DNA from: Gracilimonas sp965227215
Lineage (GTDB): Bacteria > Bacteroidota > Rhodothermia > Balneolales > Balneolaceae
Direction: 5' to 3'
Assembly: GCA_965227215.1 (NCBI GenBank)
Contig: OZ245729.1
Location: 1,364,001 to 1,428,000, forward strand
Length of the DNA: 64,000 bases
The notes beneath the pieces were generated by a model that saw only the letters and a program-made list of their open reading frames with translations, searched no databases and was not told where the DNA came from. Position 1 is the stretch's first letter. Each line of letters begins with the position of its first letter. Of the stretch, positions 52,041 through 64,000 are shown piece by piece. Made by a program: the position numbers and the translations under genes.

Positions 52041-53168
52041 TTGTACACACTCAAGAAGACAGCATCTACCACAAAAGCACGGCTTGGTGAACTTAAAACG
52101 GCACATGGCACTATTCAGACCCCCATTTTTATGCCCGTTGGCACCCTGGGAACCGTAAAAGGAGTTTCTCAGGATGCCCTGGTAGATCAGATTAAAGCAC
52201 AGATTATTCTCGGTAATACCTACCACCTGTACCTGCGACCCGGGTGTGATATCATCAAAGATGCCGGTGGATTGCATAAGTTTATGAATTGGGACCTGCC
52301 TATTCTCACCGATTCGGGCGGCTACCAGATTTTCTCTCTTTCTGATAACCGCGAACTGGATGAGGAAGGAGCACACTTTCAAAGCCATATTGACGGCTCA
52401 CGGCACACCTTTACCCCGGAGAATGTGGTAGAGACCCAGCGCATCCTGGGATCTGATATCATGATGCTGCTGGATGAATGTCCGCCCTACCCCAGTTCTT
52501 ATGAATACGCCAAAAACTCTATGGAACTCACCCACCGCTGGGCGAAACGAGGCCGAAAGGCATTTCTCGAGTCAGAACCGCTATATGGGCATGAACAGGC
52601 TCAGTTCGGTATTGTTCAGGGAGGCACGTATAAAGATTTGCGGATTGAGTCTTCCAAGTTTATGGCCGACCAAGATTTTGAAGGCATTGCCATTGGCGGA
52701 CTGAGTGTGGGCGAACCCATCGACCTGATGTACGAGTTCACGGATTTAAACACCGATTATTTACCCAAAGAAAAAGCCCGTTACCTGATGGGAGTAGGAA
52801 CACCGGCTAATTTACTGGAAGGCGTAGCCCGCGGTGTGGACATGTTCGACTGCGTGATGCCTACGCGAAATGCCAGAAACGGAACCATTTTTACCCGCAA
52901 TGGCAGAGTGAACATCCGGAATGCTCAATGGAAAGAACATCATGATTATCTTGACCCTGACTTTCCCAGCGAGTTATGCAATAAATATACCATGGCATAC
53001 ATCCATCACCTGATCCGAAATAACGAGATTTTTGGGATGGTGCTGGCTTCCATCCACAACCTTACATTCTATTTATGGCTGATGGAAGAAGTAAGGGAGC
53101 GAATAGCGAATGATACTTTTGGTGAATGGTACCCCGGAATGGTGGAGAGGCTGGAGAATAGAATCTAA
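52041..53168 (+). CDS. tgt: Queuine/preQ1 tRNA-ribosyltransferase with altered zinc site
   Basis: 375 residues. It exchanges G34 of GUN tRNAs with preQ1. TPIFMPVGTLGTVKG, ILTDSGGYQIFSL, LDECPPYP, IAIGGLSVGEP and MFDCVMPTRNARNG are intact. In the zinc region LDPDFPSELCNKYTMAYIHHL aligns without gap to the E. coli-type LDP-C-x-C-x-x-C stretch, with F and S in place of the first two Cys; the third Cys and the downstream His (ASIHNL) remain. The start is a TTG (52041); an upstream ATT is the only alternative. It stands alone between divergent and convergent genes. Confidence 0.93.
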   Translation: MYTLKKTASTTKARLGELKTAHGTIQTPIFMPVGTLGTVKGVSQDALVDQIKAQIILGNTYHLYLRPGCDIIKDAGGLHKFMNWDLPILTDSGGYQIFSLSDNRELDEEGAHFQSHIDGSRHTFTPENVVETQRILGSDIMMLLDECPPYPSSYEYAKNSMELTHRWAKRGRKAFLESEPLYGHEQAQFGIVQGGTYKDLRIESSKFMADQDFEGIAIGGLSVGEPIDLMYEFTDLNTDYLPKEKARYLMGVGTPANLLEGVARGVDMFDCVMPTRNARNGTIFTRNGRVNIRNAQWKEHHDYLDPDFPSELCNKYTMAYIHHLIRNNEIFGMVLASIHNLTFYLWLMEEVRERIANDTFGEWYPGMVERLENRI

Positions 53169-53188
53169 AATCTACCATGATCACTAAC

Positions 53189-54025
53189 TCATCGTGTTAG
53201 GTAGCAGCGCTCTCTTGGAGGTGTTATATCTATTATCCGTCTTGAAATACCCGGCACCAGCCCGGTGCCATTCTTCACGTTCGATCCCATACCTGTAAGA
53301 GGAATTTCATATTCCGTAAGTTCTGATAGATTAGGCCAATCCCGACTGGCTGTTGCAATGGTAAGTCTTCTCATGTTTACCCTGTAAGCACCCTGAGGCA
53401 CTTTAAGCTCTTTCGCGATAGGTCGGTCATTTAAAAATTCGAAATCATAACTACCATCAGGCATTCTGGTTAGTGTCTCAGCATACCTAAAGATAATCGT
53501 GATTTCCACAGCACATGACGGTTGAACCCGGTATTTCATTTGGGCCAGTACTAAAGAATCCTCAGGAACGCTTGAACCTGAAATAACTCCTGATTCTCTC
53601 TCAGTAGTGTATTCCACTTCCGGCTCCGGAAGAGCGGAAGGAATCGTTATTTCAGCACTGCTTTTCCTGCCATCTTTAGTGGTAGCAATTAGCTCATACT
53701 TTTGATTGGGATTGAGAGGATAAGTAGTCCAGTAATTCCATGCATAGGCATCGCTGAATTGGAACAGTGAGTCGTTTAGTTCTACCGTTTCACCGGAAGC
53801 CATATTTGCCAATATCACACTTACATCAGTCTGGGAAGTATCTCTTGGAATAAAACTTTCCCCGATGGGCATCACCCGCACCCATTGCGTGTCGGCATGT
53901 AAATCTAACACACCGAACATGGAAAAAACTGCATCGCTTTCTTTCAGTGGCTCAAAGCGGGAATCGCAGGCTGAAGTGATGGCTACACAAAACGCAATGA
54001 TTATAAATAGCAGGCTCTTTTTCAT
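53189..54025 (-). CDS. Lipoprotein of unknown function (DUF4249-like)
   Basis: 278 residues from the ATG at 54025, chosen because it gives a compact signal peptide ending in lipobox ITSAC (Cys20); a second ATG 21 bases upstream is possible. The mature protein is mostly beta (DTQWVRVMPIGESF, NYWTTYPLNPNQKYELIA), with a layout like DUF4249 lipoproteins, which in Bacteroidota often accompany TonB-dependent receptors. No receptor gene is adjacent. The match is weak; call it an exported lipoprotein. It ends convergent with tgt. Confidence 0.65.
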   Translation of the reverse strand: MKKSLLFIIIAFCVAITSACDSRFEPLKESDAVFSMFGVLDLHADTQWVRVMPIGESFIPRDTSQTDVSVILANMASGETVELNDSLFQFSDAYAWNYWTTYPLNPNQKYELIATTKDGRKSSAEITIPSALPEPEVEYTTERESGVISGSSVPEDSLVLAQMKYRVQPSCAVEITIIFRYAETLTRMPDGSYDFEFLNDRPIAKELKVPQGAYRVNMRRLTIATASRDWPNLSELTEYEIPLTGMGSNVKNGTGLVPGISRRIIDITPPRERCYLTR

Positions 54026-54146
54026 CTCAAATAAAGGTTTCTGCATACGACTAAAACATTATAGGAAAATCATTTCTTTCACTTTATGCCTAACCAAAAT
54101 GCCCTTTTATAGTATTTCCTCTAAATCCTTAAATACCCCCTAAGAG

Positions 54147-56216
54147 TTAATTCTCTTCTTGTACAAGTGCTTCTAATGGATATGGTCCATTAAATACAGT
54201 CTTAATCAATATATCAATATCCATCCACAGCGAGTAGTTTTGCAGGTAATACAAACCAAAACTTTCGGCTTCTTCCTCCTGCTGAATTCGGTTTTTGCTG
54301 ATTTGAATGAGCCCTGTAATACCTTTTTTAGCCGTTCCCGATTGCTCCAATACCGATTCACTTATAGGCGCACCCACTAAGCTGAGTTTGCCCGAAATCA
54401 CATACCCCAATAATCGAAGCCTGTTTTTCCACTTGTTTTTCTCAATGTGCCGATACAATTTTATTCCATCTACGAAAACCCAATCCCGATTCGAAAACAG
54501 TACAGCCGGCCAGCAGATTAAAAGCAACGTTAAAAACAAAGGCACCGATAATCCAAGATCCAGCAACCTCTTCATCAGTTTGTTAATGGGCTTGGAGTAT
54601 TCAAATTCAACTTCAACCAGTGGAATAGCTTCCAGGTACTCCACATTCGATTTCCCCAATATGAAATCCATGGAATCGGGGATCAGCTTAAACACGACCT
54701 CTTCTTTCTGAAGATTGGATATTTCCTTTAGCATCTGCTTATAGCTGATGGAGTTCAACGCAAAAAATACCTGATCTGCCTGATAGGCTTTCACCAAGTC
54801 CCGAAGCTGAGCCAGGCTCCCCAATGCTTTTTCATCGCTTTCATCTACATTCACGTAGCCCACAACCTCATAACTCCAGTCAGGGCGGGTATGTATCTTT
54901 GAAGTGATATCGGCCGACTGAATAGCATCTCCAACCAGAATTACCCGGGAATTTCGAAGCCTTCCTCTGTTAACGTTGCCAGCTCCCTTCTTGTTTGACC
55001 TGATTAATTTAAAGCTTACAAAAAAGATCACCCCTAAAACAAAACCAAAAATAAGCCCCAACCGAGAGTACGCAAGATTTCGCACAAAAAATGTAACTAT
55101 TACTACTCCGGCATAGGTAATACTTAGGGCTTTAAGAGCTGTAGAAATCGATTCTTTATTCTTTCTGAACATCCCCAGTAAACTTCCGCTGAACAAGAAT
55201 AAGAGCGTCATCAACAAATTTATCCAGAGGTATTTGGTTCCATCAGGGGTTAATATATTTGTGCCCTTTATTCCGTAGCGGATCAAAAAGCCTAGAGCCA
55301 CCGACAGATTCAGCAAAATCAAATCAGCAAATACCGGCTTCAGTTTCTTTAGATTGGTTGAGATAAAAGAAAGGGCCGTTTTCAACCAAATAGCCAGGTA
55401 GATAAAGATCCGGAAGAATAAACTGTATCGTGCGCTGTAGTGCTTATCAAAAAATTGGTATAGTGCCTTATTGAATATGCGGATATACCTCAGGTCACCT
55501 TTCTTGGTGCTCTCTCCTTTGTAATGAATGATGGAGGTATCAGGGACGTAGTCGATTCGATAATCGGTTTTCTGAACGCGATAACAGAGATCAATGTCTT
55601 CCCCATACATGAAAAACCGTTCATCGAAACCATTCAACTTTCTAAGTAAGTCGGTTCTCCAAAACATAAATGAGCCTGAAAGTACGGGGACTTCTCCGGA
55701 TTCATCTTCATCCAGCCAGCTCAGGTAATACTGACCAAACAGCTTACTTTCAGGGAATAAGGTATTCAAACCAAAAACTTTGCATGAAGCCGACCAAATG
55801 GTTGGAATCGACCTTCTGGATTCGGGAGCAAAAGTACCATCCGGATTTAAAATCTTACACCCGGCAGCTCCACATTCCGGGTTTTCGTTCATGTGGTTTA
55901 CCAGTACATCAAGTGTATCTTCACTTACCAGTGTGTCCGGATTGATGATAAGGGTGAACTCCCCTTTCGCCTGACGGATAGCCTGATTGTTCGCCTTTCC
56001 AAAACCAACGTTCTCCACATTGGCTATGTAATTAACTTCGGGATACCGCTCTTTGAGGTAGGAAATGGAATCATCCCCGGAATCATTGTCCACTACAAAT
56101 ATTTCCAGGTTAAAATCGTGCTGTGCTTTTTTTAAAGAGTTAAGAAGATTGGCTATATACTCTTTAACCTTATAGTTAACGATGACCACTGAGATATGAG
56201 GACCTGCATTTTGCAC
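54147..56216 (-). CDS. GT2 glycosyltransferase fused to a degenerate polyprenyl sugar-transferase domain
   Basis: 689 residues. The N-terminal GT2 part (about 1-255) has VVIVNYKVKEYIANLLNSL, VVDNDSGDDS, LIINPDTLV and YGEDIDLCYRVQ, as in rhamnosyltransferase-like enzymes. Five or so membrane helices follow (about 265-425), then a nucleotide-binding-like domain (about 430-560, RVILVGDAIQSADITSKI) and a PGT-like end (about 575-689). Compared with the 50539-51948 enzyme, the FRTM and IDEVPQ segments are missing: the sequence runs from RLRLLGYVISGKL directly to SLVGAP. So the PGT half is probably inactive, while GT2 looks intact. It lies alone, downstream of the PorZ-like gene by 62 bases. Confidence 0.86.
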   Translation of the reverse strand: MQNAGPHISVVIVNYKVKEYIANLLNSLKKAQHDFNLEIFVVDNDSGDDSISYLKERYPEVNYIANVENVGFGKANNQAIRQAKGEFTLIINPDTLVSEDTLDVLVNHMNENPECGAAGCKILNPDGTFAPESRRSIPTIWSASCKVFGLNTLFPESKLFGQYYLSWLDEDESGEVPVLSGSFMFWRTDLLRKLNGFDERFFMYGEDIDLCYRVQKTDYRIDYVPDTSIIHYKGESTKKGDLRYIRIFNKALYQFFDKHYSARYSLFFRIFIYLAIWLKTALSFISTNLKKLKPVFADLILLNLSVALGFLIRYGIKGTNILTPDGTKYLWINLLMTLLFLFSGSLLGMFRKNKESISTALKALSITYAGVVIVTFFVRNLAYSRLGLIFGFVLGVIFFVSFKLIRSNKKGAGNVNRGRLRNSRVILVGDAIQSADITSKIHTRPDWSYEVVGYVNVDESDEKALGSLAQLRDLVKAYQADQVFFALNSISYKQMLKEISNLQKEEVVFKLIPDSMDFILGKSNVEYLEAIPLVEVEFEYSKPINKLMKRLLDLGLSVPLFLTLLLICWPAVLFSNRDWVFVDGIKLYRHIEKNKWKNRLRLLGYVISGKLSLVGAPISESVLEQSGTAKKGITGLIQISKNRIQQEEEAESFGLYYLQNYSLWMDIDILIKTVFNGPYPLEALVQEEN

Positions 56217-56278
56217 GCTTTAAAATCCTAAGTTCTTGGGGTGATAGTCAATATTTTATTCCAACGCATGTCTTGCTC

Positions 56279-58597
56279 CTATTTTACGATAACTACCTTT
56301 CCTACACCGGTTTCCCGGCCACTGCCTTCATAAGCAATCAGGAAATAAACGCCGGTTCCCAATCGGTTACCACTGTAATCAAAACCATCCCAGCTTATTC
56401 TGCCTCCACGGGCCGTAAGCTCATTAACCACAATACCATCCACACCCAATACTTTTATACTTGTTGATTCACTCAGCCCTTCCACTACAATCCGGTTGTG
56501 TTTGGAGTAGTTGAATGGATTCGGAAACACTTTCAGCTTATCCATTGATTTTACCGGGGCTTTTGGAATGTCGAGATAACTCACCAACCCCAGATCAGTA
56601 GCTATAAAAACCTCACCCGTTTCGTTATCAATAGCAATGGACTCGATATTATTTGATATCAGATTGCTATTTTCTGTTGTGAACCGGTTTATGATTCGGC
56701 TGCCTTCATCATTTAACACCCAAATCCCCTGATTCACACTTCCTATCCACTTCTGATTGGCATCATTCACCGCCATCGAACTCACATTTACATCCCGCAG
56801 TAAAAAACGTGATGCTGCTGTTGTGTCTTCATTAATCAGCCATTGAGCCTGCCTTTCCTCAGCTCCGCCTTCAATAATCAATTCGGGAAAAATGAACCGG
56901 GCAATTCCTCGTCCGGTCCCAATCCAAACTTCTCCGTTTTTATCCTGAATAAAGGCGTTAATTTTATCATCCGGCAGATTGCCATTTGTTATTGATGATG
57001 ACAATCTCACCGAACTGTCGTCATTAGGATCTGTGGGATCTCCGGTTGCCAGTACCAATAAACCCTGACCAACATTATCACTGTTAACCAGTGATATCCA
57101 TTTCTGATCAAATGAGTCAATAAATAAATTAAAGTATAAACTGCTTCCGGCCCTTCCACGAAAAGGTATCCACTCCTCCGTTTCATTTAACTGCACGTAA
57201 AGTGGAAACTCTGCCCAATAGGAAACGGCCCACATATTATTTTCGCTATCATCCTTCAAGCCGGAAATCACTACATAATCAGGGTTTTCATCAATACCCA
57301 CCAAACTGGAATTAACCCTGTTGTATTTTGTGATTTCTCCGGTTGATTTTTGATGCTTGATGATTCCTTCTCCCCAACTTCCGAAATAATAAGCTGAATC
57401 GTTAGACCCTACTGAATACACATAGGCGATATTTTGCAATTCGGGGCTGGTATTTCTGTTGAAGTTATACCACTCACCATTTTTAAAAATAAAGTAACCC
57501 CTCAGATAAGCGAATTCGTCTGCGCTTGGAAATGAGGTTGTTGAGGTTCCGATCAGAGTGTTATTCTCTATTTTCAGGTTCCCGAAAAAGTTAAGATATG
57601 GGCCGCTTGGGAGATAGAACTCTGGATTGTTCGTTCTTTCTTCCAGAATCACAAGTCCTTCATTCGTAGTTCCCAGAATAATCCTATCACTATCAAAGTT
57701 TAATTCTGTGATTGAACTTTCCAGACTGAGGGTGACACTTTCTGAATTTTGTTTAGAATCAATGATTGTTAAAGCAGAGGCTGTAGCTGCTCCCAACTCA
57801 CTTCCATCGTTGCTTTTTGCAAAGCTTCGGATCCCACTTTCCGGGAAATCGGGATGCAATATCCAGGTAGTACTGTCTTCTTGTACATATACACTTTCAT
57901 CAATCAAAGCATTTATTATACCGTCAAACACTTTTACATCCTGAACGGTATTAGCCGGCAGTCCGTCACTTTCATTTATTGTAGACCAACTGTTTTTGTC
58001 TAACAGATTGCTGCTCAATGTTCCATAAGCCAATCCCTGCACAGTGGCAACAAATAGTGTGTCTGATACTATATCAAAGCTGTTCACTTGTACGCCAATA
58101 TCAAAATCACCTAATTGAACGTAGCTATTCTCAACAAATAAGTTGGCAAGATTATAGACTACAACACCAAAACTGGTAGCTATAAATAGTCGGTTATTAT
58201 AAACCTGGAGATGATTAATACTCTTGGAGTTAAATCTTGAAACTCTTTTGATATCCTCTATTCTATCCACCTCATAGGATTCTAAGTCGATTACATCAAG
58301 GGTACCATCCATGTACCCCGCTATCAGACGATTATGATCCGAGTCAAAAACAATGGCTGTGGGATTCGACCTGTAGAGCCCATTCATAGTTGATATTTCT
58401 CTACTTATTTCACCCTCTTTAACAGAAAAAATACCCCCCAGCGATGCACTGAATAACAAATCTTCACCTACGGAAATAGAACTTATAGTGGAATAAGAAG
58501 GGTAGGCTTTCCAGTCTTCAAGTCCTTGAGACGATCCCCCTAAAGGAATGTAGAGCAGAACAGATAAAACGAATAATTTCTTAATCATATCAACCAA
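56279..58597 (-). CDS. PorZ-like T9SS protein (beta-propeller plus sorting domain)
   Basis: 772 residues with a signal peptide (about 4-23). Two propeller-type regions (about 25-690; for example LLFSASLGGIFSVKEGE, NNRLFIATSFGVVVYNL, NGEVWIGTGRGIARF) are followed by a C-terminal type A sorting domain (VFPNPFNYSKHNRIVV, WDGFDYSGNRLGTGVYFLI). This layout matches PorZ, the T9SS surface component that brings A-LPS to the sortase, but other propeller cargo proteins look similar. It is surface exposed after export. No other T9SS gene is in the window. Confidence 0.8.
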   Translation of the reverse strand: MVDMIKKLFVLSVLLYIPLGGSSQGLEDWKAYPSYSTISSISVGEDLLFSASLGGIFSVKEGEISREISTMNGLYRSNPTAIVFDSDHNRLIAGYMDGTLDVIDLESYEVDRIEDIKRVSRFNSKSINHLQVYNNRLFIATSFGVVVYNLANLFVENSYVQLGDFDIGVQVNSFDIVSDTLFVATVQGLAYGTLSSNLLDKNSWSTINESDGLPANTVQDVKVFDGIINALIDESVYVQEDSTTWILHPDFPESGIRSFAKSNDGSELGAATASALTIIDSKQNSESVTLSLESSITELNFDSDRIILGTTNEGLVILEERTNNPEFYLPSGPYLNFFGNLKIENNTLIGTSTTSFPSADEFAYLRGYFIFKNGEWYNFNRNTSPELQNIAYVYSVGSNDSAYYFGSWGEGIIKHQKSTGEITKYNRVNSSLVGIDENPDYVVISGLKDDSENNMWAVSYWAEFPLYVQLNETEEWIPFRGRAGSSLYFNLFIDSFDQKWISLVNSDNVGQGLLVLATGDPTDPNDDSSVRLSSSITNGNLPDDKINAFIQDKNGEVWIGTGRGIARFIFPELIIEGGAEERQAQWLINEDTTAASRFLLRDVNVSSMAVNDANQKWIGSVNQGIWVLNDEGSRIINRFTTENSNLISNNIESIAIDNETGEVFIATDLGLVSYLDIPKAPVKSMDKLKVFPNPFNYSKHNRIVVEGLSESTSIKVLGVDGIVVNELTARGGRISWDGFDYSGNRLGTGVYFLIAYEGSGRETGVGKVVIVK

Positions 58598-58627
58598 TTC
58601 GATGTCGGCTTCTTTCTTTAATTGATG

Positions 58628-58643
58628 GCAAGTAGCTACTTGC
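58628..58643. promoter_or_regulatory. Perfect 16-base palindrome GCAAGTAGCTACTTGC upstream of the PorZ-like gene
   Basis: GCAAGTAG and CTACTTGC are exact complements. The centre is 38 bases before the start codon, in the leader or promoter. A binding site for a dimeric regulator or an RNA hairpin is possible. Confidence 0.4.
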
Positions 58644-58773
58644 TAATGCAAATAAACCGTAGCTGTGTTCTATATTGCTTGATTTGAGTGTTTGAAATTA
58701 TTCACAACTGATAACTTAAGGAAAAAGATCAGGTAGATAAATTATTTCAGAAAATAAATTACCTATATAAAAA

Positions 58774-58799
58774 AAGCCTCTTCGATGTGGAAGAGGCTT
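58774..58799 (-). terminator. Terminator of the rRNA operon
   Basis: On the minus strand AAGCCTCTTCC, ACAT, CGAAGAGGCTT followed by TTTTTATATAG: a strong stem with a U-run, about 16 bases past the 5S gene. Confidence 0.88.
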
Positions 58800-58814
58800 A
58801 AGGGGAAAAAAGGA

Positions 58815-58925
58815 AGAAGGCGACGACCTACTCTACCCCTTGTGGGAGTACCATCGGCGCTGCAGGGCTTAACGTCCGTGTTCGGGATGGGAACGGGTGG
58901 GACCCCTGCGCTAGAGTCACCTTCA
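58815..58925 (-). rRNA. rrf: 5S rRNA
   Basis: The complement contains the canonical GGTCCCACCCGTTCCCATCC and CGAACACGGACGTTAAGC core, the strand GGTACTCCCACAAGGGGTAG and terminal stem AAGGTGAC/GTCGCCTT. Ends are approximate to a few bases. It is the last gene of the leftward rRNA operon. Confidence 0.95.
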
Positions 58926-58955
58926 ATAAAAATCAGTATGTACAGTAGTCAAAAT

Positions 58956-58985
58956 AGTTCTTTGACATGATGAGGCCAGCAATAG
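58956..58985. repeat. Arm of the 23S processing stem, 3' side
   Basis: AGTTCTTTGACATGATGA (58956-58973) is the exact reverse complement of 62155-62172, and AGCAATAG (58978-58985) is complementary to CTATTGCT at 62146-62153. They nest around the 23S gene and can pair in the pre-rRNA. Confidence 0.75.
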
Positions 58986-59050
58986 TAACGGGGTCAATAA
59001 AATGTAGCTGGTTTATAGTGGGGCTGCACGGGGACCCGTGCAAACCATAT

Positions 59051-61957
<2,907 letters not shown>

Positions 61958-62172
61958 ATATGGTTTGCACGGCGTCTCCGCACGCGCTCCCCAACTCGTA
62001 TTCATGCTATTGGTTTATTGTGGGCCGGACGGGGACGAACCTGTCCGGCTACCTTGGCGTAGATCACAAACCTTATAAATAAGATATGTGTCCTACTATC
62101 TTTTGCCGCGCACGCAAATGCGCGGCATCAGACCTATTACTATTGCTATTGCTTTCATCATGTCAAAGAACT
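61958..62172. repeat. Arms of the 23S processing stem, 5' side, and internal transcribed spacer hairpin
   Basis: ATATGGTTTGCACGG (61958-61972) is the exact reverse complement of 59036-59050. A further arm TCATCATGTCAAAGAACT (62155-62172) pairs with 58956-58973. Between them, near 62010-62050, a hairpin GCCGGAC...GTCCGGC forms. The nested arrangement is what RNase III type processing of 23S precursors uses. Confidence 0.7.
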
Positions 62173-62396
62173 TCGCTGGGCGAAGCGCCTGTTTATCCAG
62201 GTACTACGCGTGCGAACCCGCGCTCGGCGCGGTGCGACCCGTTCGACGGGCGGCGTGTTTACTACGAATGCATGCGCCCGGCCTCGAAAGACCAGCAAAA
62301 TACATCCTAAACATCCTTATAAAGAACGAGTGAGCATTCCGGGCTTACCGCCTCTCATATCTTACTACTCACTTCTCATTACTATCAAAAACTCTG
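62173..62396. other. Internal transcribed spacer between 23S and tRNA-Ala
   Basis: About 220 bases upstream of the 23S processing arms and downstream of tRNA-Ala in the transcript. GC-rich short repeats (GCGCGG, CGGGCGG) could fold. No gene seen; the open frames across it are not supported. Confidence 0.7.
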
Positions 62397-62470
62397 TGGA
62401 GCTACGGGGATTCGAACCCCGGACCCCTGCCTTGCAAAGGCAGTGCTCTAGCCAGCTGAGCTATAGCCCC
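62397..62470 (-). tRNA. tRNA-Ala (anticodon UGC)
   Basis: On the minus strand GGGGCTATAGCTCAGCTGG starts the gene, the anticodon stem CTGCC/GGCAG holds TTTGCAA with TGC, and TAGCTCC closes the acceptor with discriminator A. CCA is not encoded. Located in the rRNA spacer. Confidence 0.97.
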
Positions 62471-62483
62471 TCGGTTACCGTTG

Positions 62484-62557
<74 letters not shown>

Positions 62558-62712
62558 CCGTCTTCGGGCAGGCCTCGGCTGCAGGCGGTATTCGCCGGCT
62601 GCGGCGAGTGTGTGACCCGCCGGGTACACAGTCAAATTAAAAGTACAGATCAGATTGTTTGCCACGAGCGATGCGTAGCGTCGTAGTCCCAATATTGCAG
62701 GGACGCTCTCCT

Positions 62713-64000
<1,288 letters not shown>

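Overview
The window looks like a chromosome segment from a member of the Balneolota (Balneolaeota), in the Bacteroidota-Rhodothermota neighbourhood. The evidence is gene content: two proteins with type IX secretion (T9SS) C-terminal sorting domains, one of them PorZ-like; families typical of this group (DUF2851, DUF3667, DUF3078, DUF4199); and leaders that mostly lack a Shine-Dalgarno sequence although the 16S rRNA 3' end is intact. Acidic tails on ribosomal protein L25 and DnaK, an acidic insert in a secreted protein and a membrane pyrophosphatase would suit a marine or salt-adapted cell. The phylum is inferred from gene content; no database was searched.

Layout. 1-2.6 kb: the end of a DUF6265-like gene, then an AT-rich three-gene cassette (642-2443) with overlapping reading frames. 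Its middle protein carries a HEPN-type R-N-X5-H motif, and all three proteins seem to end in a winged helix. This is the best candidate for an undescribed, defence-like system. 2.6-15.9 kb: PhoH, a decayed four-helix-bundle gene, an rRNA methyltransferase, an ALDH7-type dehydrogenase, a cupin, a large CotH/lamin-tail T9SS cargo protein, a PLP decarboxylase, a PyrR-like protein, YtxH, DUF2851 and tRNA-Gln. 16-21.5 kb: prs-rplY-pth-hppA (PRPP synthesis, ribosome, peptidyl-tRNA recycling, pyrophosphate-driven ion pump). 21.5-36 kb: a propeller-amidohydrolase, pyrF-rnhA, tsaD, a DUF1566 lipoprotein, dnaK, hsp20, aroA and a giant TPR protein.

36-49.7 kb: hflX, a CBS/ACT protein, a BatA/VWA membrane protein, a large propeller lipoprotein, then a long minus-strand run (epimerase, cdsA, DUF2007, CPBP protease, DUF4199, DUF2085, thioesterase, accA) mixing envelope and lipid functions. 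49.8-58.6 kb: two surface-glycan genes (a DPM1-like glycosyltransferase and a polyprenyl-phosphate sugar transferase), tgt with an altered zinc site, a lipoprotein, a GT2 fused to a degenerate sugar-transferase domain, and a PorZ-like protein. 58.8-64 kb: an rRNA operon read leftwards, 16S (its 5' end outside the window), tRNA-Ile, tRNA-Ala, 23S, 5S.

A recurring feature is the inverted pairs of short-period, low-complexity repeats in intergenic gaps, especially between convergent genes (2841-2910, 21495-21540, 26417-26482, 43075-43252) and in several other gaps. Their sequences differ, but the architecture is the same.
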